From Emcibacter sp. (GTDB taxonomy: Bacteria > Pseudomonadota > Alphaproteobacteria > Sphingomonadales > Emcibacteraceae), in NCBI GenBank assembly GCA_027019205.1, contig JALUWZ010000193.1:1-5768 (forward strand): a stretch of DNA of 5,768 bases, in the 5' to 3' direction. The notes under the pieces were generated by a model. That model was given only the letters and a program-made list of their open reading frames with translations, was not told the DNA's origin and ran no database searches. Made by a program: the position numbers and the translations under genes. Shown here piece by piece: positions 1 through 5,768 of this stretch; within the stretch, counting starts at the first letter, position 1; every line of letters begins with the position of its first letter.

Positions 1-560
1 CGCCTGATATTTGACAGAAACCCTTTCACGGCAGTGATGATGTCAAGATGTCCGGAAAATATCTTGCGCCAGAAGTCCGGATTTTTCAGCCGGTCAAGAT
101 AATAATGTTTGACATAGGCTTTGGCCAGGCCGCTCTCGGACTGGACCCAGGGATTTGCCAGAATGACCCGCGACACTGCCGGATGGTCTGCCCCGCCGAG
201 CAGAAGCGCCGACGCCCCCTCGCACAGCCCCCATAAAGCAACCGACTGAATTCCCGGAACCTGCCTCAAAAATTCTTCAATCGCGCCGTGAATATCCCCG
301 GCGACATTTTCAAAGCCCGGATAGCTGCCCCCGCTGTCGCCAACACCCTGATAATCAAAACGCATCACCGGGATACCCTGATCCGCACAATAACGGGCCA
401 GATGAACATACTGGCGGTGGGCGCCGATGCGATATTGCGGCCCGCCGACAACAATCAGCAATCCGACATTTACCGCACCCTCTTCGGGATGGTGGATTAT
501 CCCGACCTGCTGCTTCCCATCCGGGGGGCCAAATGTAAAAGTTGTTTCTCTAGAGGTCAT
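1..560 (-). CDS. Exosortase A system-associated hydrolase 1 (alpha/beta hydrolase), 3' end cut by window edge
   Basis: The minus strand is open from the ATG at 560 to the window edge, giving 186 residues without a stop; the C-terminal part is missing (the family is roughly 270 residues by my recollection). An alpha/beta-hydrolase fold is visible: VVGGPQYRIGAHRQ at residues 37-50 (oxyanion-hole region), FDYQGVGDSGG at 68-78, and a nucleophile elbow GLCEG at 111-115 with Cys113 where most hydrolases have Ser. NPWVQSESGLAKAYVKHYYL (136-155) followed by a DFWRK stretch is characteristic, as I recall, of the hydrolase found beside exosortase A in exopolysaccharide/PEP-CTERM loci. Its substrate is not known. 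An in-frame TAG lies directly before the ATG, so the gene cannot start further upstream; the Shine-Dalgarno sequence is weak. It is transcribed away from norC and is probably functionally unrelated to NO reduction. Family call is by memory of motifs; the fold is firm. Confidence 0.85.
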   Translation of the reverse strand, partial: MTSRETTFTFGPPDGKQQVGIIHHPEEGAVNVGLLIVVGGPQYRIGAHRQYVHLARYCADQGIPVMRFDYQGVGDSGGSYPGFENVAGDIHGAIEEFLRQVPGIQSVALWGLCEGASALLLGGADHPAVSRVILANPWVQSESGLAKAYVKHYYLDRLKNPDFWRKIFSGHLDIITAVKGFLSNIR

Positions 561-648
561 CTATTCACTATCTGGTTGATTTTCTATGAGTTTTACCCCG
601 AAAAAATAAAAATTGCATGAATAAAATTTTAATTTTACCGTGAGTAAA

Positions 649-662
649 TTGATCTGGATCAA
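649..662. promoter_or_regulatory. FNR/NnrR/DNR-type activator box of the nor promoter
   Basis: TTGATCTGGATCAA matches the FNR-family consensus TTGAT-N4-ATCAA at all ten defined positions. In denitrifiers, nor promoters are commonly activated through such boxes by FNR/ANR (oxygen sensing) or by NnrR/DNR/NNR (NO sensing), and the box alone cannot distinguish these. Its centre (655.5) lies about 41-42 nt upstream of the start site implied by the TAGTAT hexamer at 686-691. This is the standard class II activator geometry. No such regulator gene is in the window. Confidence 0.9.
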
Positions 663-685
663 GGCCATTTAAAGATGTATTCTGT

Positions 686-691
686 TAGTAT
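686..691 (+). promoter_or_regulatory. Putative -10 element of the norCB promoter
   Basis: TAGTAT agrees with TATAAT at four of six positions. It is chosen mainly because it puts transcription start near 697-698, at the distance from the FNR-type box that class II FNR-family activation requires. No good -35 hexamer is present, as expected for an activator-dependent promoter. The resulting leader to the norC start would be about 100 nt. Confidence 0.45.
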
Positions 692-798
692 CTTTTAATG
701 GAGGGGTATATAGGTCTGATCGTCCGGGATTTATGGTGCCGGAAAGGGCATAATATGCTACCTTCTTCTGGAATGATAACGGGCAGGAGAAACCTATT

Positions 799-1251
799 AT
801 GTCGGAAGGATTAACGAAGACAGCCGCACGGAATATTTTCTTTGGCGGAACGATCTTCTTTTTCGTGATATTTGTCGCTCTGACGGCGCAGAGTCATTGG
901 TATATCGTCAACAAGAGTACAGACGCGGCAACTTTGACTGATGCGGTCGCACGCGGCAAGAAAGTATGGGAAAAGAACGCCTGTATTGACTGCCATACCA
1001 TTTTGGGCGAGGGGGCCTATTTTGCCCCGGAACTCGGCAGGGTGTGGATAAAATTTGGTGGTGACGAGGACCCCGAGGCCGGGCGTGAGGCCTTGCAGGC
1101 ATGGATGGACGCGATGCCAACCGGCATAGAAGGCCGCCGGCAAATGCCGCAATTCAACCTGACGGATCAGGAATATGATGATCTTGCCGCCTTTTTTGCA
1201 TGGGTGAGTACGATTGATACGCAAAACTGGCCACCAAAGCCGGAAGAATGA
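799..1251 (+). CDS. norC: Nitric oxide reductase subunit C, membrane-anchored cytochrome c (NorC)
   Basis: This 150-residue protein has the usual length for NorC. It takes electrons from periplasmic donors (cytochrome c or cupredoxin) and delivers them to haem b of NorB for 2 NO reduction to N2O. Residues 13-30 form a single hydrophobic anchor (FFGGTIFFFVIFVALTAQ), leaving the haem domain in the periplasm. The haem c motif is C62-I-D-C65-H66 within CIDCHTILGEGAYFAPELG, a signature of NorC. M116 in GRRQMPQF is the likely distal haem ligand. The ATG at 799 is preceded by AGGAGA (785-790) with 8 nt spacing, a strong ribosome binding site. The norB start follows 13 nt after the stop, so the two subunits are surely cotranscribed, under the FNR-type promoter upstream. 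Confidence 0.97.
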   Translation: MSEGLTKTAARNIFFGGTIFFFVIFVALTAQSHWYIVNKSTDAATLTDAVARGKKVWEKNACIDCHTILGEGAYFAPELGRVWIKFGGDEDPEAGREALQAWMDAMPTGIEGRRQMPQFNLTDQEYDDLAAFFAWVSTIDTQNWPPKPEE

Positions 1252-1256
1252 GGGAG
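1252..1256 (+). promoter_or_regulatory. Ribosome binding site fixing the norB start
   Basis: GGGAG begins immediately after the norC stop codon and lies 8 nt before the ATG at 1265. This favours 1265 over the in-frame ATG at 1214, which would overlap norC and add 17 polar residues not expected in front of the NorB N-terminus. Confidence 0.8.
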
Positions 1257-1264
1257 AAAATATC

Positions 1265-2590
1265 ATGAAATATCAAACACAAAAATTGGCCTATCCCTAT
1301 TTTATAGCGGCGATGGGCCTGTTCGTAGCCCAGGTTCTGGGAGGATTAATCTCCGGAACAATATATGTTTTCCCGAATTTTCTGTCAGTGGTGTTGCCAT
1401 TTAACATCATCCGGATGATTCATACCAACGCGCTGATCGTCTGGCTGTTGATGGGCTTTTTCGGCGCGGCCTATTATCTGTTGCCCGAAGAGACCGAGAC
1501 CGAAATCTATAGCCCGAAACTGGCATGGATTCAGTTCTGGCTGTTCCTGTTCGGCGCAGCAGCTGCGGTTGTCGGCTATCTGTTTCATATTCATGAAGGC
1601 CGTGAATTCCTTGAACAGCCCACATGGATCAAGGCGGCCATTGTTGTGGTTGCCCTGATGTTCCTCTTTAACATCACCATGACGATGCTGCGCGGCAAAC
1701 GCACGGTGATTGCCACTATCCTGACTATGGGATTATGGGGCCTTGCGCTATTCTTTCTGTTTGCCTTTTACGACCCGGCCAATCTGTCACTGGATAAATT
1801 ATACTGGTGGTATGTTGTCCATCTGTGGGTTGAAGGAGTGTGGGAACTTATTCTGGCGGCGATCCTCGGCTTTCTGTTGATCAAGATGACCGGCGTTGAC
1901 CGCGAGGTTATTGAAAAATGGTTATATGTGATTGTTGGTCTGGCGCTGTTTTCGGGGATCCTTGGCACCGGTCATCATTATTACTGGATTGGCACCCCGG
2001 GATATTGGCAATGGCTCGGCAGTATATTCTCTGCCATGGAGGTATTCCCCTTCCTCGCCATGGTGATATTTGCCTTCTATATCATCAGAAAGAGCAGCCG
2101 CAACCATCCCAACAAGGCTGCGTTGCTGTGGGTTATGGGCTGTACGGTCCTGTCTTTCTTTGGTGCCGGGGTTTGGGGCTTTATGCATACGCTGGCGCCG
2201 ATAAATTACTATACCCACGGCACCCAGATCACCGCAGCCCACGGCCATCTGGCCTTCTTCGGGGCCTATGTGATGATCAATCTGGCGATTATCACCTATG
2301 CCATGCCGCATCTGCGCGGGATGCAGCCCTATAACCAGAATCTCAATATGTGGAGCTTCTGGATTATGAGCTCGGGCATGGTTTTTATGACCTTCATCCT
2401 GACTATCGCCGGGGTATTGCAGGTCCATCTTGAACGGGTTATGGGGATGAATTATATGGAAGTTCAGGATCAGCTGGCGTTGTTCTACTGGATGCGGCTC
2501 GGGGCCGGTCTGGTGGTGGTGCTGGCGGTGCTGTTGTTTGTCTATTCAATTTTTTCCAAAGGGAAAGAGGAACAGGCAACCATCAACTAG
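1265..2590 (+). CDS. norB: Nitric oxide reductase subunit B, haem b/b3-FeB catalytic subunit (NorB)
   Basis: This 441-residue integral membrane protein of the haem-copper oxidase superfamily has about twelve hydrophobic helices (roughly from residues 11, 50, 86, 122, 147, 183, 217, 252, 285, 324, 365 and 405). It is the cytochrome c-dependent (cNor) form, shown by its length, the lack of a fused quinol-oxidising N-terminal extension, and the norC partner. By alignment from memory to the Pseudomonas enzyme, His53 and His328 bind haem b and His326 binds haem b3. His186, His237 and His238 plus Glu190 (HLWVEGVWE, GTGHHYYWIGTP) surround the non-haem FeB. Glu259 in FSAMEVFPF matches the second conserved active-site glutamate. 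All are present, so the subunit should be active. It reduces NO to N2O at the cytoplasmic membrane. It ends just before a strong terminator. Confidence 0.97.
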   Translation: MKYQTQKLAYPYFIAAMGLFVAQVLGGLISGTIYVFPNFLSVVLPFNIIRMIHTNALIVWLLMGFFGAAYYLLPEETETEIYSPKLAWIQFWLFLFGAAAAVVGYLFHIHEGREFLEQPTWIKAAIVVVALMFLFNITMTMLRGKRTVIATILTMGLWGLALFFLFAFYDPANLSLDKLYWWYVVHLWVEGVWELILAAILGFLLIKMTGVDREVIEKWLYVIVGLALFSGILGTGHHYYWIGTPGYWQWLGSIFSAMEVFPFLAMVIFAFYIIRKSSRNHPNKAALLWVMGCTVLSFFGAGVWGFMHTLAPINYYTHGTQITAAHGHLAFFGAYVMINLAIITYAMPHLRGMQPYNQNLNMWSFWIMSSGMVFMTFILTIAGVLQVHLERVMGMNYMEVQDQLALFYWMRLGAGLVVVLAVLLFVYSIFSKGKEEQATIN

Positions 2591-2600
2591 CCAAAAAGGT

Positions 2601-2614
2601 TTGACCTTAAGCAA
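2601..2614. promoter_or_regulatory. Degenerate FNR-like palindrome between norB and norQ
   Basis: TTGAC-CTTA-AGCAA agrees with TTGAT-N4-ATCAA at eight of ten defined positions, and the two mismatches are symmetric. It overlaps the first two bases of the terminator stem. No well-spaced -10 is evident: TATTAT at 2627-2632 is only about 20 nt away and no hexamer fits class I or II geometry. It may be a weak operator for norQD or a chance match. Confidence 0.25.
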
Positions 2615-2650
2615 AGACGGGGACAGTATTATCTGTCTCCGTCTTTTTTA
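2613..2650 (+). terminator. Rho-independent terminator after norB
   Basis: A 14-bp stem pairs 2613-2626 with 2633-2646 (AAAGACGGGGACAG against CTGTCTCCGTCTTT), with a single G·U pair. It has a 6-nt TATTAT loop and ends in a run of six T (2644-2649). This is a textbook intrinsic terminator for the norCB transcript. On the opposite strand the stem lacks a good T tract, so it is directional. It sits inside what is usually one norCBQD operon, so norQD must be expressed by read-through or from its own promoter. Confidence 0.9.
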
Positions 2651-2680
2651 CGCGGGGACGACATACACAGGGTATGAATG

Positions 2681-3466
2681 ATGAATGACAAGAAGATTCC
2701 TTTTTATATGCCAGCCGCCAATGAATGCGCGCTGTTTGAAACCGCCTGCCGCAAGGGACTCGCGGTTATGCTTAAAGGCCCGACCGGCTGTGGCAAGACC
2801 CGTTTTGTCGCCCATATGGCGGCGCGGCTCGGTCTGGAACTGACGACGGTGGCCTGTCATGATGACCTGACGGCGGCGGACCTTACCGGGCGTTATCTGC
2901 TCAAGGGCGGGGAGACGGTCTGGGCTGACGGGCCGCTGACAAAAGCGGTGCGGCATGGCGGCATCTGCTATCTTGACGAGGTGGTCGAGGCGCGCAAGGA
3001 TGTTACCGTTGTCCTGCATCCCCTGACCGATGACCGGCGTCTGCTGCCGCTGGAACGTACCGGAGAACTGCTCGCGGCGCCTGATGATTTCATGATGGTG
3101 ATCTCCTATAATCCGGGTTATCAGAATATCCTGAAGTCCCTCAAGCCCAGCACCCGGCAGCGCTTTATCGGTATTCATTTTGACTATCCGCCCGCCGATC
3201 AGGAGGTAGAAATCATCTGTCAGGAAACCGGGCTTGACCGGGCGCGTTCTGTACCATTGGTTAATCTTGCCCGCAGCATCCGCAACCTGAAAGACCTTGA
3301 TCTTGAGGAAGGGGCGTCAACCCGGCTGCTGGTTTATTGCGCGACCCTGATGATGGCGGGGATTGCCCCGCTGGAGGCCGTGCAGGCCAGCCTGATTGAA
3401 CCGCTGAGCGATGACGAGAGCGCCAAAGACGGGCTGATGGAAGCCGTGCGCGCAACCTTTGGATGA
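2681..3466 (+). CDS. norQ: Nitric oxide reductase activation ATPase NorQ (MoxR-type AAA+)
   Basis: A cytoplasmic AAA+ ATPase of 261 residues in the NorQ/NirQ/CbbQ branch of the MoxR group. Visible features, numbered from this start, are NECALFE near the N-terminus (14-20), Walker A GPTGCGKT (33-40), Walker B ICYLDE (95-100), a sensor-1-type Asn in ISYNPGYQN (N144) and an arginine-finger-like segment PSTRQRF (156-162). Length is normal for the family. With the VWA protein NorD it is needed for an active NorB, probably by remodelling NorB so that the FeB iron can be inserted; that mechanism comes from work on other species. Two ATGs are adjacent (2678 and 2681). AGGG at 2669-2672 has better spacing (8 nt) to 2681, so that one is chosen; the difference is one Met. 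It lies 90 nt after norB, beyond the terminator. Confidence 0.95.
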   Translation: MNDKKIPFYMPAANECALFETACRKGLAVMLKGPTGCGKTRFVAHMAARLGLELTTVACHDDLTAADLTGRYLLKGGETVWADGPLTKAVRHGGICYLDEVVEARKDVTVVLHPLTDDRRLLPLERTGELLAAPDDFMMVISYNPGYQNILKSLKPSTRQRFIGIHFDYPPADQEVEIICQETGLDRARSVPLVNLARSIRNLKDLDLEEGASTRLLVYCATLMMAGIAPLEAVQASLIEPLSDDESAKDGLMEAVRATFG

Positions 3467-3487
3467 CAGAGATTTGCTGGATAGCTG

Positions 3488-5431
3488 ATGTTTGACCTGT
3501 TTGAACCGGAAGAGATGGTCGGAAAAAAATGGCACCGTCTGGTCCGGGGGCAGTCGAGCTATCCGCATCATGTGGATTCTGCGGTTCATCTGAAAGACAT
3601 CCGCCAGATGATCGCGGTTTTCTTCCGGACGATCGGCGGTGATCCGGGCATTGATGTCTCAAGCGTCAGTGCCACCTCGCGCAGTCACCGCCTGCCGTGG
3701 CGCATGCGGCTTGGCATGGACCATGAGCGGATTGAGGGGGCGCGGCGCGATCACGACAGCCTGCTGCTGCCCGAAACCATTGATATCTTTCCGGAGGAAT
3801 ATCTGAATCGTGATCTCTATATCTGGCTTGCCGCCTTTCTGGCGGAGGATAGAGGGAAGGCGGATATAAGGCCCGAAAACCCGTTACATGCAGATTTGAT
3901 AGTTTTTGCCAGTGCGTGGCGGACGACAGAGAGAGTTTTGCAAAAATATCCGGGGCTTGCCCGCAAATATACCGGCCTCTGTACGGCGCTGGAGCAGGCC
4001 CGCCCGCTACGCCGGCTGCCGTTTCACGAGGCGCGGCTCGAAAAGCTGATCAGGGATTTGCTGTTTGCCACGGACGACGACCATAAAGAGGCTGTTGATC
4101 TGGTTCATCTGATACTTGCCAATAAAAACCTGCCGGAATTCCCGAAAATCTCCCGCAAGTATAAAAGCTTTCTCGCCGTTCCCCTGTGGGGCGAGGTTGA
4201 TCTCAGTGCCGGTGTCCTGGCCGCATCGACTGACTCCGGGGAGGAAGATGCGACGGCCCTGGATGCCTTCAAAGACCTGCGGGATGGCCGCAAACATGCG
4301 GCGGTCAGGGAAGAAAATGATCAGGTTGAAAAAGAAGACCCGCTGGCCCTGAACCGTTTTGAAAAAGTGATCTCGGTGGCGGAAATGGTCAATGTCAATC
4401 GCGGGGTTGACGGCGACGAGGATGAAGATGTCCAGTCGGCGGTTGATGATCTCGACGAGATGTCGCTGAGCCGCAACAAGAAAACCGTCGCCTCAACCAT
4501 CAAGCTTGATATGTCGGTGGCCGGGCAGGGGGTTGACAGCTCACCTGTGGTCGCCGAACAGAGCTACCCCGAATGGGACTATCGCCTGCCGGGATACCGG
4601 GAGAATTTCTGCGCGGTTTTTTCCGCCCGGGCGCAGGAGGAAGATCAGGCCACCCCGCTTGATGATGCGACGAGGCGCCGCATCCGGCGTATCCAGCGCC
4701 AGTTTGAGGCCCTGCGCCCCCGGCGGGAGACTTTTCCCCGCCAGCAGGACGGCAAGGAGCTGGATATTGACGCCGTGATCAGGTCGCGCTGTGATATCCA
4801 TGCCACGGGTGAGGGCAGTGACCGGATTTATACCGATATCCGTAATCAAAGCCGCGACCTTGCGGCAGCTATTCTGGCGGACGTGTCGCTGTCCACCGAT
4901 GCCTGGGTTGGCGGCAGACGGGTGCTTGATGTGGAAAAAGAGGCGCTTCTAACCCTCGCTCTTGGTCTGAAGGCCAGCGGTGATGATAACGCGATATACT
5001 GTTTTTCATCGCAGACGCGCCGCAATGTCCGGGTCGATTGCCTGAAGGAATTTGACGAAGATATGTCACCCCGTGTGGAAAAGAGGATTGCTGCCCTCAC
5101 GCCCGGATATTATACCCGGATGGGCGGGGCAATCCGTCATGTGGCCGGTGAGCTGGCCGACCGTCCCAATCATCACCGGCTGCTGCTGCTGATCAGTGAC
5201 GGCAAGCCGAATGATCTGGATCATTATGAGGGGCGCTACGGGATTGAGGACACCCGCATGGCCATTCGCGAGGCGCGCCAACAGGGGATTGCCGTCTTTG
5301 GCGTCACCGTTGATGACCGGGCGCGGGATTATTTCCCCTATCTGTTTGGTCCGGGCGGCGGGGCGATTATCCCCCATATTGAAAATCTGCCTGCCGCCCT
5401 GCCGGCGATCTTCCGTAACCTGCTCGCCTGA
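3488..5431 (+). CDS. norD: Nitric oxide reductase activation protein NorD (VWA domain)
   Basis: A soluble protein of 647 residues, close to the usual NorD length. The N-terminus (MFDLFEPEEMVGKKWHRLV) is typical of NorD. Residues about 245-335 are a highly charged, acidic, probably flexible linker. YPEWDY (about 359-364) and KELDIDAVI (about 423-431) are conserved NorD/CbbO-like motifs before the C-terminal von Willebrand A domain. The metal-ion-dependent adhesion site is complete: D465-V-S467-L-S469, T543 before RMGGAIRH, and D571 in SDGKPND. It partners NorQ in activating the NorCB enzyme. An in-frame TAG lies two codons before the ATG, so 3488 is the first possible ATG. The ribosome binding site is poor (GGA at 3479-3481), suggesting translational coupling or low expression relative to norQ, which ends 21 nt upstream. 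A short stretch (about 3851-3953) is rich in otherwise avoided codons. Confidence 0.95.
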   Translation: MFDLFEPEEMVGKKWHRLVRGQSSYPHHVDSAVHLKDIRQMIAVFFRTIGGDPGIDVSSVSATSRSHRLPWRMRLGMDHERIEGARRDHDSLLLPETIDIFPEEYLNRDLYIWLAAFLAEDRGKADIRPENPLHADLIVFASAWRTTERVLQKYPGLARKYTGLCTALEQARPLRRLPFHEARLEKLIRDLLFATDDDHKEAVDLVHLILANKNLPEFPKISRKYKSFLAVPLWGEVDLSAGVLAASTDSGEEDATALDAFKDLRDGRKHAAVREENDQVEKEDPLALNRFEKVISVAEMVNVNRGVDGDEDEDVQSAVDDLDEMSLSRNKKTVASTIKLDMSVAGQGVDSSPVVAEQSYPEWDYRLPGYRENFCAVFSARAQEEDQATPLDDATRRRIRRIQRQFEALRPRRETFPRQQDGKELDIDAVIRSRCDIHATGEGSDRIYTDIRNQSRDLAAAILADVSLSTDAWVGGRRVLDVEKEALLTLALGLKASGDDNAIYCFSSQTRRNVRVDCLKEFDEDMSPRVEKRIAALTPGYYTRMGGAIRHVAGELADRPNHHRLLLLISDGKPNDLDHYEGRYGIEDTRMAIREARQQGIAVFGVTVDDRARDYFPYLFGPGGGAIIPHIENLPAALPAIFRNLLA

Positions 5432-5507
5432 ATTTCTGCATATATTGCACAGGGAATACGGCATTTGCATAGAAAATATGCTATCCTTTCCCTTAGGATT
5501 AATTGTT
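5432..5507. other. Short AT-rich intergenic region after norD
   Basis: Seventy-six bases with no clear terminator for norD. It holds TGCATATATTGCA (5438-5450), an imperfect inverted repeat, and GCATA-GAAAA-TATGC (5467-5481), a 5-bp inverted repeat that could be a small operator. TTGCAC at 5445-5450 could be a -35, but no good -10 sits 17 nt downstream. Whether the next gene has its own promoter or is transcribed with norD is not decidable from the sequence. Confidence 0.5.
5495..5498 (+). promoter_or_regulatory. Ribosome binding site of the last gene
   Basis: AGGA ends 9 nt before the ATG at 5508. This supports that start over the in-frame ATGs at 5517 and 5520. Confidence 0.55.
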
Positions 5508-5768
5508 ATGGACAATATGATGCCGAATCCTTCCGAAATTGCCCTGATTCTGCTTGCGGTGGCGGATGTGATTGTCCTTCTGGCCTTTCTGGTGCTGGCG
5601 GACCTTACCCAGCTCTTCATTCAGTTCCCGCGCAGGGTCACTATGATAGTCTGGCGCTATCGGAAGATTGCGATGATAATGGCGGTTATATGTTTTTCCG
5701 CCGGGCTATATATCGCCCTTGCCCATGCTGCCCTGTCCGGGACGGTCCTTGCCCTTGATGCTGTTGCC
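5508..5768 (+). CDS. Unidentified membrane protein, truncated by window edge
   Basis: The frame is open for 87 codons from the ATG at 5508 to the last base of the window, so the C-terminus is missing. I do not recognise the family. The visible part has two hydrophobic segments: about residues 11-32 (IALILLAVADVIVLLAFLVLAD) and about 53-76 (KIAMIMAVICFSAGLYIALAHAAL). They are separated by a basic loop containing FPRRVTMIVWRYRK, which by the positive-inside rule should be cytoplasmic. No signal-peptide cleavage site is obvious. In other bacteria nor clusters may continue with membrane proteins NorE and NorF, but the sequence does not show a motif that I can tie to either. It lies 76 nt after norD on the same strand and could be in the same transcript or independent. 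Good coding character (G/C-rich third positions, ribosome binding site) supports a real gene. Confidence 0.7.
   Translation, partial: MDNMMPNPSEIALILLAVADVIVLLAFLVLADLTQLFIQFPRRVTMIVWRYRKIAMIMAVICFSAGLYIALAHAALSGTVLALDAVA

Larger units (their letters stand above)
561..798. other. Divergent intergenic region between hydrolase and norC
   Basis: No gene is supported here. The left half (about 596-637) is very AT-rich and includes the palindrome TAAAATTTTA (622-631). On the minus strand TTTACT (648-643) and TTTATT (625-620) are 17 nt apart and could serve as a weak sigma70 promoter for the hydrolase; TAAAAT (637-632) is an alternative -10. The right half contains the FNR-type box, a possible -10 for norC and an untranslated leader of about 100 nt. 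The leader includes a short inverted repeat GCATA-A-TATGC at 748-758. Confidence 0.7.

Noticed and set aside
288..620. A plus-strand open frame of 110 codons opposite the hydrolase
   Set aside because: The minus-strand frame encodes a clear alpha/beta hydrolase; the plus-strand product has no recognisable features.
1214..1264. An upstream in-frame start for norB at 1214
   Set aside because: It would overlap the norC end and add a polar 17-residue extension. The GGGAG site at 1252-1256 points to the ATG at 1265.
811..1266. A 151-codon open frame on the minus strand opposite norC
   Set aside because: It is fully antisense to a certain NorC gene, its protein has no recognisable domain, and it has no separate promoter or ribosome binding site that I can see.
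1922..2428. A 168-codon open frame on the minus strand opposite norB
   Set aside because: The norB reading frame here carries all expected metal ligands; the antisense product is a low-complexity His/Gly/Arg-rich sequence typical of a shadow frame.
2595..2609. A small hairpin AAGGT-TTG-ACCTT just after norB
   Set aside because: The 5-bp stem has no T tract and is too weak to act as a terminator; the larger stem at 2613-2646 explains termination.
2648..3178. A 176-codon open frame on the minus strand opposite norQ
   Set aside because: It is antisense to the Walker A and B region of norQ and shows no family motif.
5066..5620. A 184-codon minus-strand frame covering the norD end and the following gap
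   Set aside because: Most of it is antisense to the VWA domain of norD, and the remainder overlaps the start of the plus-strand membrane gene that has its own ribosome binding site.
1..5768. Mobile elements, CRISPR arrays, tRNA or rRNA genes
   Set aside because: I found no transposase, terminal repeats, regularly spaced repeats or RNA-gene signatures on either strand.

Overview
The window carries a nitric oxide reductase gene cluster of the norCBQD type on the + strand. It is flanked by a divergent, window-truncated hydrolase gene of the exosortase A/exopolysaccharide type on the left and by a truncated, unrecognised membrane-protein gene on the right. The host is most likely a denitrifying or NO-detoxifying proteobacterium of moderate GC content. 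An alphaproteobacterium is my guess, from the norC-norB-norQ-norD order, the FNR/Nnr-type promoter box and the protein style. The exact lineage cannot be fixed from this sequence alone.

Layout. Bases 1-560 (minus strand) encode the first 186 residues of an alpha/beta hydrolase matching the 'exosortase A system-associated hydrolase 1' family; its 3' end lies outside the window. Bases 561-798 form a divergent intergenic region with an AT-rich stretch and a perfect FNR/NnrR/DNR-type palindrome (TTGAT-CTGG-ATCAA, 649-662). That box is placed as expected for a class II activator upstream of a plausible -10. norC (799-1251) and norB (1265-2590) follow almost without gap. A strong rho-independent terminator (2613-2650) lies between norB and norQ. 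norQ (2681-3466) and norD (3488-5431) come next, 21 nt apart. A short AT-rich intergenic stretch (5432-5507) then leads to a two-helix membrane protein that runs off the right edge (5508 onward).

How it works together. NorC (membrane-anchored cytochrome c) passes electrons to NorB (12-helix, haem b/haem b3/FeB subunit), which reduces 2 NO to N2O at the cytoplasmic membrane. NorQ (MoxR-type AAA+ ATPase) and NorD (VWA/MIDAS protein) are the partner pair thought to mature the NorB active site, probably by assisting FeB insertion. All ligand residues expected in NorB, the CxxCH and distal Met of NorC, the Walker motifs of NorQ and the MIDAS residues of NorD are present, so the system looks intact.

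I see no wholly new system here. The points most worth a second look are the terminator dividing structural from assembly genes, a degenerate FNR-like site just before that terminator, and the unidentified membrane gene after norD.
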